From contig CAYZXL010000018.1 of assembly GCA_964482435.1 (NCBI GenBank), positions 11,798-75,797 on the forward strand: 64,000 bases of DNA, read 5' to 3'. This DNA comes from CAYZXL01 sp964482435 (GTDB lineage Bacteria; Auribacterota; JABMQX01). The translations under genes and the position numbers were made by a program. Below the pieces are notes generated by a model. It had not been told where the DNA came from. It ran no database searches and worked only from the letters and a program-made list of their open reading frames with translations. Positions 53,901-63,130 of the stretch are shown here, piece after piece; position 1 is the first letter of the stretch; each line of letters opens with the position of its first letter.

Positions 53901-54135
53901 TCGGAAGTATCTGCAGGTTACGACCCTATTCCCGTCGGGTGGCGCCGGTCTGGATATTGCCTGGAGGGCGCAGGATGGTGTGAAGTATCGCGTGCAATGG
54001 AAGGACGACACCGGCGATCCGGAGTGGAAGGACCTGAGCGGGGAAATCATCGCCGCCGGCACAACAGCCGCATGGACGGATAGTGGGGCCCTTGGGGTGA
54101 GGCGAAGGTTCTATCGGGTGATCCAGGTCGAATAA
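50971..54135 (+). CDS. Secreted protein with VWA-like domain and C-terminal FYRV module
   Basis: A 1054-residue protein from ATG 50971 with a signal peptide (basic start, ...FSALSFVGLASP...ANQVWAG). A VWA-like domain at about 115-330 starts LDIVFVVDRGMSLADEM; the MIDAS motif is DxGxS rather than DxSxS. Later ARKVIVVISDGLP fits the VWA core. Residues about 400-480 are an Ig-like strand region; about 490-990 are long helices without a family I know. The last 60 residues (YRVQWKDD...WKDLSG...WTDSGALGVRRRFYRVIQ) form a module also seen at the ends of the next two genes. Probably exported and surface-related; role unknown. Confidence 0.75.
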   Translation: MRRSIVRIGRQVLACRMTIFSALSFVGLASPVGPLVANQVWAGEAPWTPAAGDHLTINDFSQWDAGLVWASVSVKDSSGNWVTGLTLDDFQLTEAMVSPSQEVIEERTVTFDEPDYQFHGPGFWERSVTAEKLDIVFVVDRGMSLADEMPIRWELHEFLNRLQSSHVDFRFGAITYASDTGFWEGLYLLPFHGIMEAEEIGPWIDDGIGRSGGASWSPTVTYDALMFATDATEFDFRQDARKVIVVISDGLPQTIYGSWWHPQLWTAASLSAVEVLFKESYPDIEILYCQPPELRELQDYAEEDKNPRALRSGFDKLKELGVAKDIPWPFQQENVSLTGGDIADSRYYFAWRSKLELPYDPETHSVRVTVKVADPERPGEFLEGVFSYVPCDYLEDAQVVISVTDEVGNPADDVWVYLYAEMGDRKETRYWQMRPTGGQIVHDIHVGKYYLVARDGGWHDYDYGELRCIKRERIEVKSGGTSFSLQLQTADKEIEFAKARGLLNDLRKWGYTEKPFVGFADEALAWLDQVEEGGVDWRELEAVKRFYVALSGYVNSTGYAEVEVERAVEDFIEGSKELRDLLERLTNTGDDLHSWYKLAVNIALLLKYSLPLPIPNEEAIGAYASVETLANALIDYVRGPFVKEVLPKLIDLLPVRSDLRDLLKTLVDTIILGKWDDMQGILKSFIDLALDVAMDEVKKEIVDVVKQKLLDALASYIDIPEQAREIFRKAMMAFFDLGFGGWDSEDFQDDIKALVNDAIAQLGGKEKLLEELDKVFLRLQADESVGPGPLRDFILPVTHLVIKVCVENYEGGKINDDFAIEILARMFCNWLLLRPLYSGPLLDQMEDALDRAQHFYGAGDRGTRESSMAHDFYYHFCLDVMMPLNEDAWDALELQDSIDDWESLLSTITTAMRGVEVVTAIACLWYPTFCDMIDDIDDLIAFLDALQVMTNVFEFGLKLENMASLRETTEGINPQVLRKYLQVTTLFPSGGAGLDIAWRAQDGVKYRVQWKDDTGDPEWKDLSGEIIAAGTTAAWTDSGALGVRRRFYRVIQVE

Positions 54136-54372
54136 ATGGACCTTGCCGGATGCCTTCAGAGGGGTCGGTTGAGAGCTTCTACACACTGGAGGATACGAGA
54201 GGAGTTTGCAGTCGGCGTCCGGAAATCGGCATGAAGGACCATGCATCTCCGCCCGTGAGCGTTCTTCGATTTTCTTCGTTTCCGGTCGCAGGAAGAAAAA
54301 GCAACTCGAGCGAAAGCCAGACGGGCACCACAAAGGGCCTCAGAATAGCACATCGCATTCAGTAGCTCACCT
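54136..54372. other. Gap between the VWA gene and the beta-helix pseudogene
   Basis: About 240 bases. Similarity to the neighbouring beta-helix gene begins abruptly near 54373, so the missing gene front was probably deleted here. Confidence 0.5.
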
Positions 54373-56532
54373 TGGGGGGGGCTTAGCTGCGTGGTCACTT
54401 TCTCCGGAACCGAGTCCCAGGACTGCGTGATTTCTGGCTTCACGATTCGGAACGGCAAGGGCTGGTATGGTGGCGGAATCTGTGGTGGGACAAACGATGC
54501 CGAAACTCATGCAACAATCAGGGATAACGTAATCACCGGCAACTCAGCCTCCGAATATGGCGGAGGGCTCGCCTACTGCAATGGCTCTGTCGAGAGGAAC
54601 ATCATCTCTGACAACTCAGCCCCCGGAGCCGGCGGACTGTCGCATTGCGGCGGCACGATCCAAAAGAACACGATCTCTCGGAATCTGGCGACGGCGTCCT
54701 ACACTTCCGGCGGAGGCCTGTCAGGTTGCAACGGAACGGTCCAGGGCAACATCATCTCCGGCAACTCGGCGGCATGGGGAGGCGGACTGGCTGACTGCGA
54801 CGCAACCATCCAGAACAACGCCATTGTGAATAACTCGGCGACTCTCGAGGGTGGCGGGCTTTATTTCTGCGAGGGTTCTGTGGTGAACAACACGTTCTTC
54901 GGGAACTCCGTTCCCCAGGGCAGCGCCATCGGCTATTCGGGATACCACTATCCGAGAAGCTGCATTTTCTAGGAGAACGGGCTCGGGAATCCGTTCTACT
55001 CCTGCCCGGCGCCCGTTTACTCTTGCATCGAAGGCTGGACGGGCTCGGGGACCGGGAATATCAGCCTCTACCCGCATTTCGTTGACCCTGAAAATGGAGA
55101 TTTCCATCTCTGCTCTTGGTCGCCGTGTATAGACGCTGGTGACCCAGGCGCCCCCTGTTCTCAGGAGCCTCAGCCCAACGGTGGGCGGGTGGACATGGGA
55201 GCCTATGGCAACGCGCCCGAGGCCACCTCCAAATCCCGCGACACGGATGCCGACGGCCTCCCGGATGACTGGGAGAGGCGCTGGTTCGGCGACCTCAGCG
55301 AGGGGGCACTCCAGGGTAACATAATCGCCGGCAACTGGGCCAACTATGACGGTGGCGGGCTTTGTGAATGTGACGGCACCGTTCTGGACAACGTCATCGT
55401 CGGCAACCGGGCGGCTCCCGGCCTGGGCTGGGGTGGAGGCGGCCTGTTGGGGTGCAGTGGCACCATCGAAGGTAACAAGATTCTGAACAACTATGCTGGG
55501 TCGGGTGGGGGCGCCGCGAACCTCAGAGGGACCGTCGTCCGCAACATCATCGCCGGAAATCTGGCAGAGTCGGAGCCAGGCTGGGGCTACGGTGGCGGGC
55601 TTGTGGATTGCGAAGCGGCGGTTCAGAACAACCTCATCGTCGCGAACAGGGCGGCTAACTCCGGTGGGGGGATGGACGGCGGGACAGGTTCCGTTTTCAA
55701 CAATACAGTCGCGCGGAACAGCGCGGGCACGCGAGGTGGGGGCATCAGCGGTTTCCAGGGAGTTGTGACCAACTGCATTATCTGGGGCAACACCGCCCCG
55801 GATGGGCCACAGGTGTACCGGTCCACCACACCCAGCTTTTCCTGTATCCAGAACTGGGGCGCTGGTGGCGAGGGAAACATAGCCGAGAATCCTTTATTCG
55901 TCGGCGTGCCCCGTACTGCCGGACAGTGGACCGAAAATGCCACATTTGACGATGAGACCTGGCAGACGACCCTGGTGGACGCCGGTGCTTCTTGGGAAAC
56001 GGGTGCTCTGACCGGACTACTGATCGATCCCGACACGGGACAGTCCCTTCAATTCCTCATCGCTTCCAACACTGAAGCGACGATCACGGTATGGGGAGAC
56101 GCTTCGCAATTGGCTTTGGCGGGCAAGTCTTATGAGATGTACGATTACCACCTTGACGTTGCATCCCCTTGCGTTGACTCGGGCGACAACACGGTTGCCA
56201 TTGGGCGTCTCGACCTCGGCGGGAACTTCCGGTATGTTGACACAAAAGGCAAATCCGGCTGGACTGGGGGATTAAACTACATTGTCAAGGAAGAAGGCGG
56301 AGCCATTAGCCTTATGTGGAAAGGGGTCCTTGACATCGGGCCCTACGAATGCCAGGTCTTCGGCAGCGCAGCCGAGACCTTCATCGTCCAGACGAGAGAT
56401 AGCATGGACTCAGGCGAATGGGTGGACGCGTTCACCGGCAAAGTTCCGATGTGGACGGACGAGCAAGCAGCCGGAAAGCAAAAGTTCTATCGGGTCGGAA
56501 TGGAATGGCCGGCTCTAACAGAGGGGAGGTGA
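54373..56532 (+). pseudogene. Beta-helix protein gene, 5'-truncated and with an amber codon
   Basis: The frame is open from 54349 to 56532 apart from TAG at 54970-54972. Sequence before about 54373 does not match the paralog at 56538, so the signal peptide and start are missing. The stop sits where paralogous rungs have NCI(I/L)WGN, replacing Trp (TGG to TAG). Beta-helix rungs (NxIxGNSAxxGGGLxxC) lie on both sides. At about 55300 a WFGDLSEGA-type tail is joined directly to a new rung set, a fusion scar. The C-terminus has the same FYRV module as its neighbours. Confidence 0.8.
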
Positions 56533-56537
56533 CAGCC

Positions 56538-59500
56538 ATGCGACCAAGAATCTGGCTCATGGGCATCCTAATCGGCGTATTTGGTTCCTCGACTGTTGCA
56601 GACAGTGCGGTCTGGTACGTGAGCGCGTCTGTCGCTTCTTCGGGGGACGGTTCAACCTGGGAGACGGCGTTCAAGACCATTCAGGAAGGAATTGAATCCT
56701 CGTCCGACGGCGACACAGTCACCGTCGCCGAGGAAACCTATACCGAGAACGTCCACTTCCGCGGCAAGAACATCACGCTTCGGAGCACCGACCCGCTCTC
56801 TCCCACGGTTGTCGCAAGGACAATCCTTGACGGCGGCAAAAATGGCCCCGTTGTGACATTCTCCGGAACGGAGAACGAAACCTGCGTCCTGTCAGGATTC
56901 AGTATTCAAGACGGCAGTGCTGTTTGCGGCGGTGGAATCTGCGGGGGAACGCAAGAGGTGCACAGCCACGCGACAATCCGAAACAGCGTAATTGCCAGGA
57001 ACGAAGTGGCGGGGTATTGGCCGGACGGCTGCGGCGGTGGCGTCGCCTTCTGCGACGGGACCGTGGAGGACAACACAATCTCCGACAATTCGGCGGGGGG
57101 GTACGGCGGCGGCCTCTATGAATGCCAGGGGATGATCAGCCATAACCTGATTAGCGGAAATGTCGCCGAGCAAGGAGGCGGAGGGCTTTCGAACTGCAAT
57201 GGCGCCATTGAGGGCAATGCGATCCGGGGAAACACGGCTGCGGGGTATTCTGGCTCGGGTGGAGGACTGGCCCTTTGCGACGGCATCATTCAGAACAACA
57301 CGATCAGCGGAAATGCGGCCGCGGGGACGAAAGGCTCCGGCGGTGGCGCCTCCGAGTGCGACGGCATCCTCCAAAACAATCTCATCATCGGCAACGCAGC
57401 CAACGCCGATGGCGGGGGTATCTTCGTTTGCCGCGGGACAGTCCAGAGCAATACGATTTATGGCAACTGGGCAGCAAAAAACGGCGGCGGGGTCTCTCTC
57501 TGTAAGAAGTTTATCCGCAACTGTATCATCTGGGCGAACACGGCCGGGGGCGCCGGAGCCCAGACGTACGAGTCAAACACCCCCTCCTCCTGCTGCATCC
57601 AGAATTGGACTGAAACCGGCCGGGGAAACATCGCTTCTGGCCCGCGATTCGTTAACGAGGCAAACGCAAATCTCCGCTTGCGCTCGGATTCGCCGTGTAG
57701 AGACGCAGGCGCCAACTTCTATTGGCTTGCCTGGCCTCAGCGAGACCTTGACGGCAACTGCCGTCTCGCGGGCCAGCGGCAGGATATTGGGTGTTACGAG
57801 TACGGCTCCTCTCTCGATTCCGACGGCGACCTTCTATCCGACGCGGACGAGATGGCCAGGGCGTCCGAACCTACCGTCGAAGACACGGATGGCGATAGTC
57901 TTCGAGATGGTCTGGAGGTCCTCCGGGGAACGAATCCGATCGAGTCCACGCCTCCCGGGATAATCTACGTTCCTCGTGACATCCCGACGATTCAGGCCTC
58001 CCTGTCCCTGGCAAGAAATGGCGATGAGGTCCGAGTGGGTCCGGGCACCTACAACGTCAGCATCCAGTTCTGCGGCGCAGACGTCGTCCTTCGCGGTTTC
58101 GGGTCCGCTTCGACCATCCTCGCAGGCGATTTCGGACCCGTCGTTTCCTTCCTGGGCAGCGAGACCGAAGCCTGCGTCCTGTCCGACTTCGCCATCCAGA
58201 ATGGCCGTGCAGAACTCGGGGCTGGAATCTGTGGCGGAACATGGGACAAGCACACTCGCGCCACAATCCGCAACAACGTCATCGCCGACAACACAGCGGA
58301 CAGCGGAGGCGGCGGGATAGCACATTGCGACGGCGTTATCGAGAACAACAGGATTGCGAGGAACTCGGGGGGATACTTCGCTGGCGGAATGACGGACTGC
58401 AATGGCCTCATCCGGAACAACAAAATCTATGGAAATACGTCAGAGCATTGGGGAGGCGGGGTTGACTCCTGCAATGGCACGATCCAAAACAACGAGGTTT
58501 ACGGAAACTCCGCAACGACCTCCGGCGCGGGTCTATACGGCTGTAACGGTTTCATTGTGAACAACAGAATCTACGGGAACTCGGCTGCCACAGTGGGCGG
58601 CGGACTATCCGCGTGCAGCGGCATCATTATGAACAACGAAATCAGCGGGAACTCCGCCGGCGACGGCGGCGGACTATCCGGTTGCAACGGTGCCATCCTC
58701 AACAACACCATCTGCAATAATACGGGTGGCTATGGCGCTGGGCTTTACAACTGCTCGGGCACAGTTCGTAACTGCATCCTCTGGGGGAACAGAGGTTGGT
58801 CGTCGGTGAGTCAAATATCCGGCGGCGCTAATGTTTCGTACAGTTGCATTCACAATTGGACCGGAGGCGGACCCGGAAACATCGCTGCTGACCCTCTTTT
58901 CGTTGACCCAACGGCCGGAAACTCCCGTCTTCAGGCGGCCTCCCCGTGCATAGACACGGGCATCAACCATTTCTGGCCGGTCTGGCCGCAGCGCGACCTC
59001 GATGGAAATTGCCGCCTCGTCGGGCAGCGAGTGGATATGGGGTGCTATGAATTCGACGCATCTCCCGACTCGGACGGCGACCTCCTCTCGGACGACGCCG
59101 AGGCGGCAGCCAACACCGATCCCAACGTGGAGGATAGCGACGGCGACGGTCTTCGGGACGGGTTGGAAGTTCTTCGGGGGAGCGACCCAACTGCGGTGAC
59201 GCCCCCGCGTGTCATTCACATCCCTTCAGGGGTGCCAACAATCCAGGAAGCCCTGAGCCTTGCAATCAAGGGCGATGAAATAATTGTGTCTCCCAGAGTC
59301 TACCACGGGAATGTCTGCTTCGCCGGTGTTGACGTCGTCCTGAGAAGCTCAACTCCCCTCGGCCCCAGTATAGTAACCTCGACAATACTCGACGGCGGCG
59401 AGTTAGGGTCCGTCGTGTCCTTCCAGGGGGATGAGACCGAAGCGTGCGTTCTCTCCGGGTTCACTATCAAGAATGGCGAAGCCAACAGCGGCGGCGGAAT

Positions 59501-60068
59501 ATGCGGGGGAACGGAGCAAAAAGCCACTCATGCCACTATCGAAAACAACGTTATCGCGGACAACTCTGCCTGGAGTGGTGGCGGCGTCTCATATTGTAAT
59601 GGGGTCCTGCGAAGCAACAAAATAACCGGGAACTCGGCGCAGGCCGACGGGGGGGGAGTGGCCAACTGCGCAGGCATAATTGAGGGCAACACTGTCTCCG
59701 GGAATTCCGCAGGGTGGGGCGGCGGGGGCTTTTATAAATGCGATGGGATTATCCGAGGAAACACGATTCATGCGAATTCGTGCCCAAGCGGGGATGGCGG
59801 AGGCGGAGGGCTATGGTCTTGCCAGGCCGTTATCGAGAACAACCGAATCACCGACAACTGGGCTGAGTTTGGCGGCGGCGGGCTTTCGAGCTGCAGTGGC
59901 GCCATTCGAAGCAACCTGATTGCCGGAAATAGCTGCGGCTCCTCATACTGCGACGGCCACGGCGGCGGATTGTACAACTGCAACGGAGCAATCCTCAATA
60001 ATACCATTGTGGTAAATAGCGCACTCGGGCGGCGAGGGGAACATATCCAGCGATCCCGCCTTCGTTGA
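56538..60068 (+). CDS. Secreted triple-module parallel beta-helix protein (C-terminus displaced by a frameshift)
   Basis: 1176 residues from ATG 56538 (GGGAGGTGACAGCC upstream), with signal peptide IWLMGILIGVFGSSTVADSAVWYVSA. Three tandem modules of about 420 residues (start near 56590, 57960 and 59215): each begins with ILDGG.. and VVTFSG..., has 10-13 rungs of NxIxGNSAxxGGGLxxC type, then choice-of-anchor-Q-like SPCxDAG...DLDGNCRLxGQRxDIGCYE. The first two end in Ca-type DSDGDLLSD repeats. The frame ends in unrelated text at 60068 because a frameshift lies near 60020-60035. Likely binds or cleaves surface polysaccharide; no catalytic residues identified. Confidence 0.82.
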   Translation: MRPRIWLMGILIGVFGSSTVADSAVWYVSASVASSGDGSTWETAFKTIQEGIESSSDGDTVTVAEETYTENVHFRGKNITLRSTDPLSPTVVARTILDGGKNGPVVTFSGTENETCVLSGFSIQDGSAVCGGGICGGTQEVHSHATIRNSVIARNEVAGYWPDGCGGGVAFCDGTVEDNTISDNSAGGYGGGLYECQGMISHNLISGNVAEQGGGGLSNCNGAIEGNAIRGNTAAGYSGSGGGLALCDGIIQNNTISGNAAAGTKGSGGGASECDGILQNNLIIGNAANADGGGIFVCRGTVQSNTIYGNWAAKNGGGVSLCKKFIRNCIIWANTAGGAGAQTYESNTPSSCCIQNWTETGRGNIASGPRFVNEANANLRLRSDSPCRDAGANFYWLAWPQRDLDGNCRLAGQRQDIGCYEYGSSLDSDGDLLSDADEMARASEPTVEDTDGDSLRDGLEVLRGTNPIESTPPGIIYVPRDIPTIQASLSLARNGDEVRVGPGTYNVSIQFCGADVVLRGFGSASTILAGDFGPVVSFLGSETEACVLSDFAIQNGRAELGAGICGGTWDKHTRATIRNNVIADNTADSGGGGIAHCDGVIENNRIARNSGGYFAGGMTDCNGLIRNNKIYGNTSEHWGGGVDSCNGTIQNNEVYGNSATTSGAGLYGCNGFIVNNRIYGNSAATVGGGLSACSGIIMNNEISGNSAGDGGGLSGCNGAILNNTICNNTGGYGAGLYNCSGTVRNCILWGNRGWSSVSQISGGANVSYSCIHNWTGGGPGNIAADPLFVDPTAGNSRLQAASPCIDTGINHFWPVWPQRDLDGNCRLVGQRVDMGCYEFDASPDSDGDLLSDDAEAAANTDPNVEDSDGDGLRDGLEVLRGSDPTAVTPPRVIHIPSGVPTIQEALSLAIKGDEIIVSPRVYHGNVCFAGVDVVLRSSTPLGPSIVTSTILDGGELGSVVSFQGDETEACVLSGFTIKNGEANSGGGICGGTEQKATHATIENNVIADNSAWSGGGVSYCNGVLRSNKITGNSAQADGGGVANCAGIIEGNTVSGNSAGWGGGGFYKCDGIIRGNTIHANSCPSGDGGGGGLWSCQAVIENNRITDNWAEFGGGGLSSCSGAIRSNLIAGNSCGSSYCDGHGGGLYNCNGAILNNTIVVNSALGRRGEHIQRSRLR

Positions 60069-60489
60069 CGCGGACGGTCCGGACGACTCCCCCGATACCT
60101 ACGACGACAACAACTATCGCCTCTCGATGGGGTCTCCGTGCATTGACACGGGGAAAAATGCCGATTGGATGGGGGCTGCGGTTGACCTCGACGGCAATGA
60201 CCGAATCATTGACGGGGACGAGGATGGGTCGTATCTCGTTGACATCGGGGCGTATGAGCATCGGTTCGTGATGAGAATCGTGGAGGTTGCAGTGACCGCT
60301 GGCGGCGGGATTCAGCTCAACTGGAGCAGCCGCCCGGGAGAAAGCTACGTCGTCAGCGTTTGTTCCGACCTTGCGACCTGGCAATGGATTACCGTCGCAA
60401 CGGTTCCGTCGCAAGGATTCACAACGTCCTGGGCCGACTCCGCCTTGCCAGCCAACCGCAGGATGTTTTACAGAATAGACCTCGAGTGA
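60028..60489 (+). pseudogene. Out-of-frame C-terminus of the triple beta-helix protein
   Basis: In the next frame, GGEGNISSDPAFVDADG leads into SPCIDTGKNADWMGAAVDLDGNDRIIDGDEDGSYLVDIGAYE and ends with the FYRIDLE module. The preceding frame stops matching at NNTIVVNSA. The usual NCIIWGN segment between them is missing, so a deletion that shifted the frame is likely. Confidence 0.75.
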
Positions 60490-61483
60490 TTGTTGACTGG
60501 TCATATCCGTACTCGAAACCTGCAACTGAAACGACGACGCGCAAGAAGGAGTGTGGCGTTGCGGACGTTGGGGAGCAAAGACTGCTGCGACGTCAACAGG
60601 TCGTCTCTTCCCTCTCTCACCTCAAAAGAATGCGAGCCAGCGCGAGAGGTGTGCTTTAACAGAGAAAGTCGCTTCAGGCGATTTGTCACACATCCCCCAC
60701 TCATAACCGCCGCTCAAAACGTCAGATGCGAAGATCGCTTACCCGGAAACGACATGTATCTCCATCCACCTCGCGTTTTCGGTTGAGGGCGCCACAGTTC
60801 AAGCATGTCGGGGGGACAGGTCATTCAGACAGCGGATGACACGCGAAGCAGCGTTCCGAAACAGTGGTCGAGTATAGTCTACTATCTGCTGCATCGTTCA
60901 GGGTACAGACGCACAAAGGAAAAAGATGGAATTCGTCACTGTGCATGTGGTCGGTCGAGAGGATGGGCCCAGGCAAGTACGCCACTTCCTGAGGTATTGC
61001 GAGTTACGTCAAACTGCAAGAGGCTCAACAGGCAAGCTGCTGTCGTGTGGTGCGCCCAGCACTGAGCAGGCAACTCCGCTGCAAGCCAGGGAGACTCACG
61101 AGACGCGCCTCGAAGGTATGACCTTGCCGCCAACGAGATCGCCCTTTTGTGAGCCCTTCATGGTCGCGCCCTGAGGCGGCAGAAGCGTTTCGGGAAGCCG
61201 GGCCTCGGTTCGGCGCCATGCAGCGTACCGGCCTCGGCAAGCAAGAGAGTCGGGAAATCATCCCAGCTCCTCATCGGTCTCTCACCTTTCCTCAAAGAAC
61301 TCTACTCAGTGCGCCATGAACATCAGGGGAATCGGCAGTGTGGTGCCCGTTTCCGTGGCTCAATCGTAATCCCTGTCCGACAGCCCGCAAATTGGTCAAA
61401 GTGCGCAGTGCAAGATCAACGGATATGACCCACTTACGCCACACGAGCTTTACTTTGCCGACGTCTTAGGCCATTAGCGTCCT
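60490..61483. other. 1-kb stretch without a credible gene
   Basis: Several short open frames occur, but none has a good ribosome site or recognisable product. No repeat family of the window was recognised here. Confidence 0.5.
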
Positions 61484-62881
61484 CTATTCCCGTAACTCCA
61501 TTTCCGCCGTCGAGGTGGGGCCGTTAATCCCGAACTGGTTGACCGTCCTCACCTCGAGTCGGTTCGGCCCCGGATGGACGCTCCAAAGGAAATTGTCTGC
61601 AGATGGTCTCCACACGCCGCCATCAGTCTGGATTTCGTACTGCTTGAAGTTCGGGGTTAGCGTCTGGAGTGAGACGTTGATCTTCTCCCGTTCCGCGCGA
61701 AGGCTGAGCGATGCCTGACCGACCGCGAAGTAAGGGTACACGGCTGGATCAGAAGGCACAGTCCGCTCATGCCAGCGCGTCCCTTCGCACAACTTGTCTT
61801 TCACGATGAACATGTTGGCATAATCCTCCCCGGCATCCATGAGCTTGGTGTTAGGGATGTAGCCGATGAATCCGTATTTGTCGAGTTCGTCAGGGCTGAC
61901 CTTCAGGTCGCCGAACCCAGGGAGGCGCGCCAGAACGACCGGCAGATCAGCTTTCCTGTACTTCTTACGTTCCTTCCCGATCACGAAAACGAGGTCCTTG
62001 CCTTCGTGGTAGAACCATTCCTGTCGGATCTCAAAAGCGTTTAGAGGCACGCCCTCCTTCTCCAGGTACATGTCGCTCGTAGGGTCGAGCATGATCCACT
62101 TGCGGTATTGGTTTGACCAGATTTCTGTCGAGCTGTGCTCCGTCGAGCCCCCTTCGGCGACCCCTTGGTGCCGCCGAAGGGCGAGAGCACGGTCCACCCA
62201 TCCCAGACTGGCGGCGGCGGACACGAAGACCTCGGCGTAGTGCGTGCAAAAAAAGGCATGTCCCTGCTCTATGTCCCCCAGGATTTCCAGAGCTCCCCTG
62301 GGATTCGTGGAGGGGCGGCCGAACTTCTTGAACTGGCGGTGTGTCCAATCCATCAGGAGGACCTGCTGGTCGAACTCGTCTCTGCCAGGAGCGATGACCT
62401 CGTCAAGCTTGTAACGCTGTCGCAGCTCTTTGAGTTTGGGATTGTCATACGCATCGAACTTGAAACGCTTCGTGTACTCGCTCTCCACATAGGGTAGCGT
62501 GTCCAGCTTCTTAAGCGTCGCCTGCCGGCCGCCAAGACTGAACACATCGCCTTCCTTGAGAGACTCGTGGTCAGTCCGTGCACGGCCACTCACATACTCA
62601 AATGCCCCAGAATCCCAGGCAGCGCCTTGGGGTCGGCGCTCGCCGTTTACGAAGAGCTGTGTGAAGCGCCACGTGCCGTCCTTCGCTTCCGGAATATCTA
62701 CCATCCAAGCCTCGTGGCCATCTACGTCGCCCCAGTGCCCTCCCAGGGGGGAAACGAAGAAATGTACCGTCTTCGGTTCCGTCTGAGAAGCCGCTTCACA
62801 CGCGACAGGCTTTCCCGCCATAAACACCCAGGCCGTGATAAGCAGAGAGAGCAGACTCACGTGCAAGACTCTGAAACTCAT
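61484..62881 (-). CDS. Secreted transglutaminase-like protein
   Basis: A 465-residue protein from ATG 62881 (GGAAAGGG upstream). A signal peptide (LLSLLITAWVFMAGKPVACEA) is followed by an odd segment FFVSPLGGHWGDVDG...FTQLFVNGERRP, which resembles the front of right-handed beta-helix enzymes. The transglutaminase-like core has Cys in GHAFFCTHYAEVFVSAAASLGW, then His in STEHSSTEIWSNQYRKWIMLDPTSD with a nearby Asp. This superfamily includes proteases and amide-forming enzymes. The C-terminus is an Ig-like fold (IQTDGGVWRPS...NRLEVRTVNQFGINGP). The N-terminal helix-enzyme resemblance suggests past recombination. Confidence 0.75.
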   Translation of the reverse strand: MSFRVLHVSLLSLLITAWVFMAGKPVACEAASQTEPKTVHFFVSPLGGHWGDVDGHEAWMVDIPEAKDGTWRFTQLFVNGERRPQGAAWDSGAFEYVSGRARTDHESLKEGDVFSLGGRQATLKKLDTLPYVESEYTKRFKFDAYDNPKLKELRQRYKLDEVIAPGRDEFDQQVLLMDWTHRQFKKFGRPSTNPRGALEILGDIEQGHAFFCTHYAEVFVSAAASLGWVDRALALRRHQGVAEGGSTEHSSTEIWSNQYRKWIMLDPTSDMYLEKEGVPLNAFEIRQEWFYHEGKDLVFVIGKERKKYRKADLPVVLARLPGFGDLKVSPDELDKYGFIGYIPNTKLMDAGEDYANMFIVKDKLCEGTRWHERTVPSDPAVYPYFAVGQASLSLRAEREKINVSLQTLTPNFKQYEIQTDGGVWRPSADNFLWSVHPGPNRLEVRTVNQFGINGPTSTAEMELRE

Positions 62882-62929
62882 AGCAGACCCTTTCCAAAAA
62901 GGCTTACTGGTAATCAGTCCTCCCTGCAC

Positions 62930-63130
62930 GCCCGGCGGAGGCCGACCGCCGAGAAGTCCTACGGCTCAGAACCTATCTGCACCGCCGGCGACCCTGAGCC
63001 CAGCCTGAAATCGCCCTTGTCCCGATCCACAAACAAGGGGTCTGCGATGAGACTGCATTTATCCTGGCGGGCCGCCTGGACGTTACCGCTTCCGGCGTCG
63101 GCTTTGACAAGGAACTGGACGCGGCCGCTT
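62930..63130 (-). pseudogene. Remnant of a beta-helix protein C-terminus
   Basis: In a minus-strand frame other than that of 62973-64000, about 63130 to 62930 reads ...CSLIADPLFVDRDKGDFRLGSGSPAVQIGSEP, then a stop and DFSAVGLRR. This matches the common ADPLFVDPxxGDFRLxxxSPAxxxGFxPxDxSxVGLR end of beta-helix enzymes. An in-frame stop and loss of the front make it a relic. Confidence 0.6.

Noticed and set aside
54970..54972. TAG recoded as an amino acid
   Set aside because: Other clear genes in the window (for example at 43687 and 19347) end in TAG, and the surrounding gene is already truncated.
60805..61174. Small open frames between the beta-helix and transglutaminase genes
   Set aside because: No ribosome site, no conserved motif, low-complexity composition.
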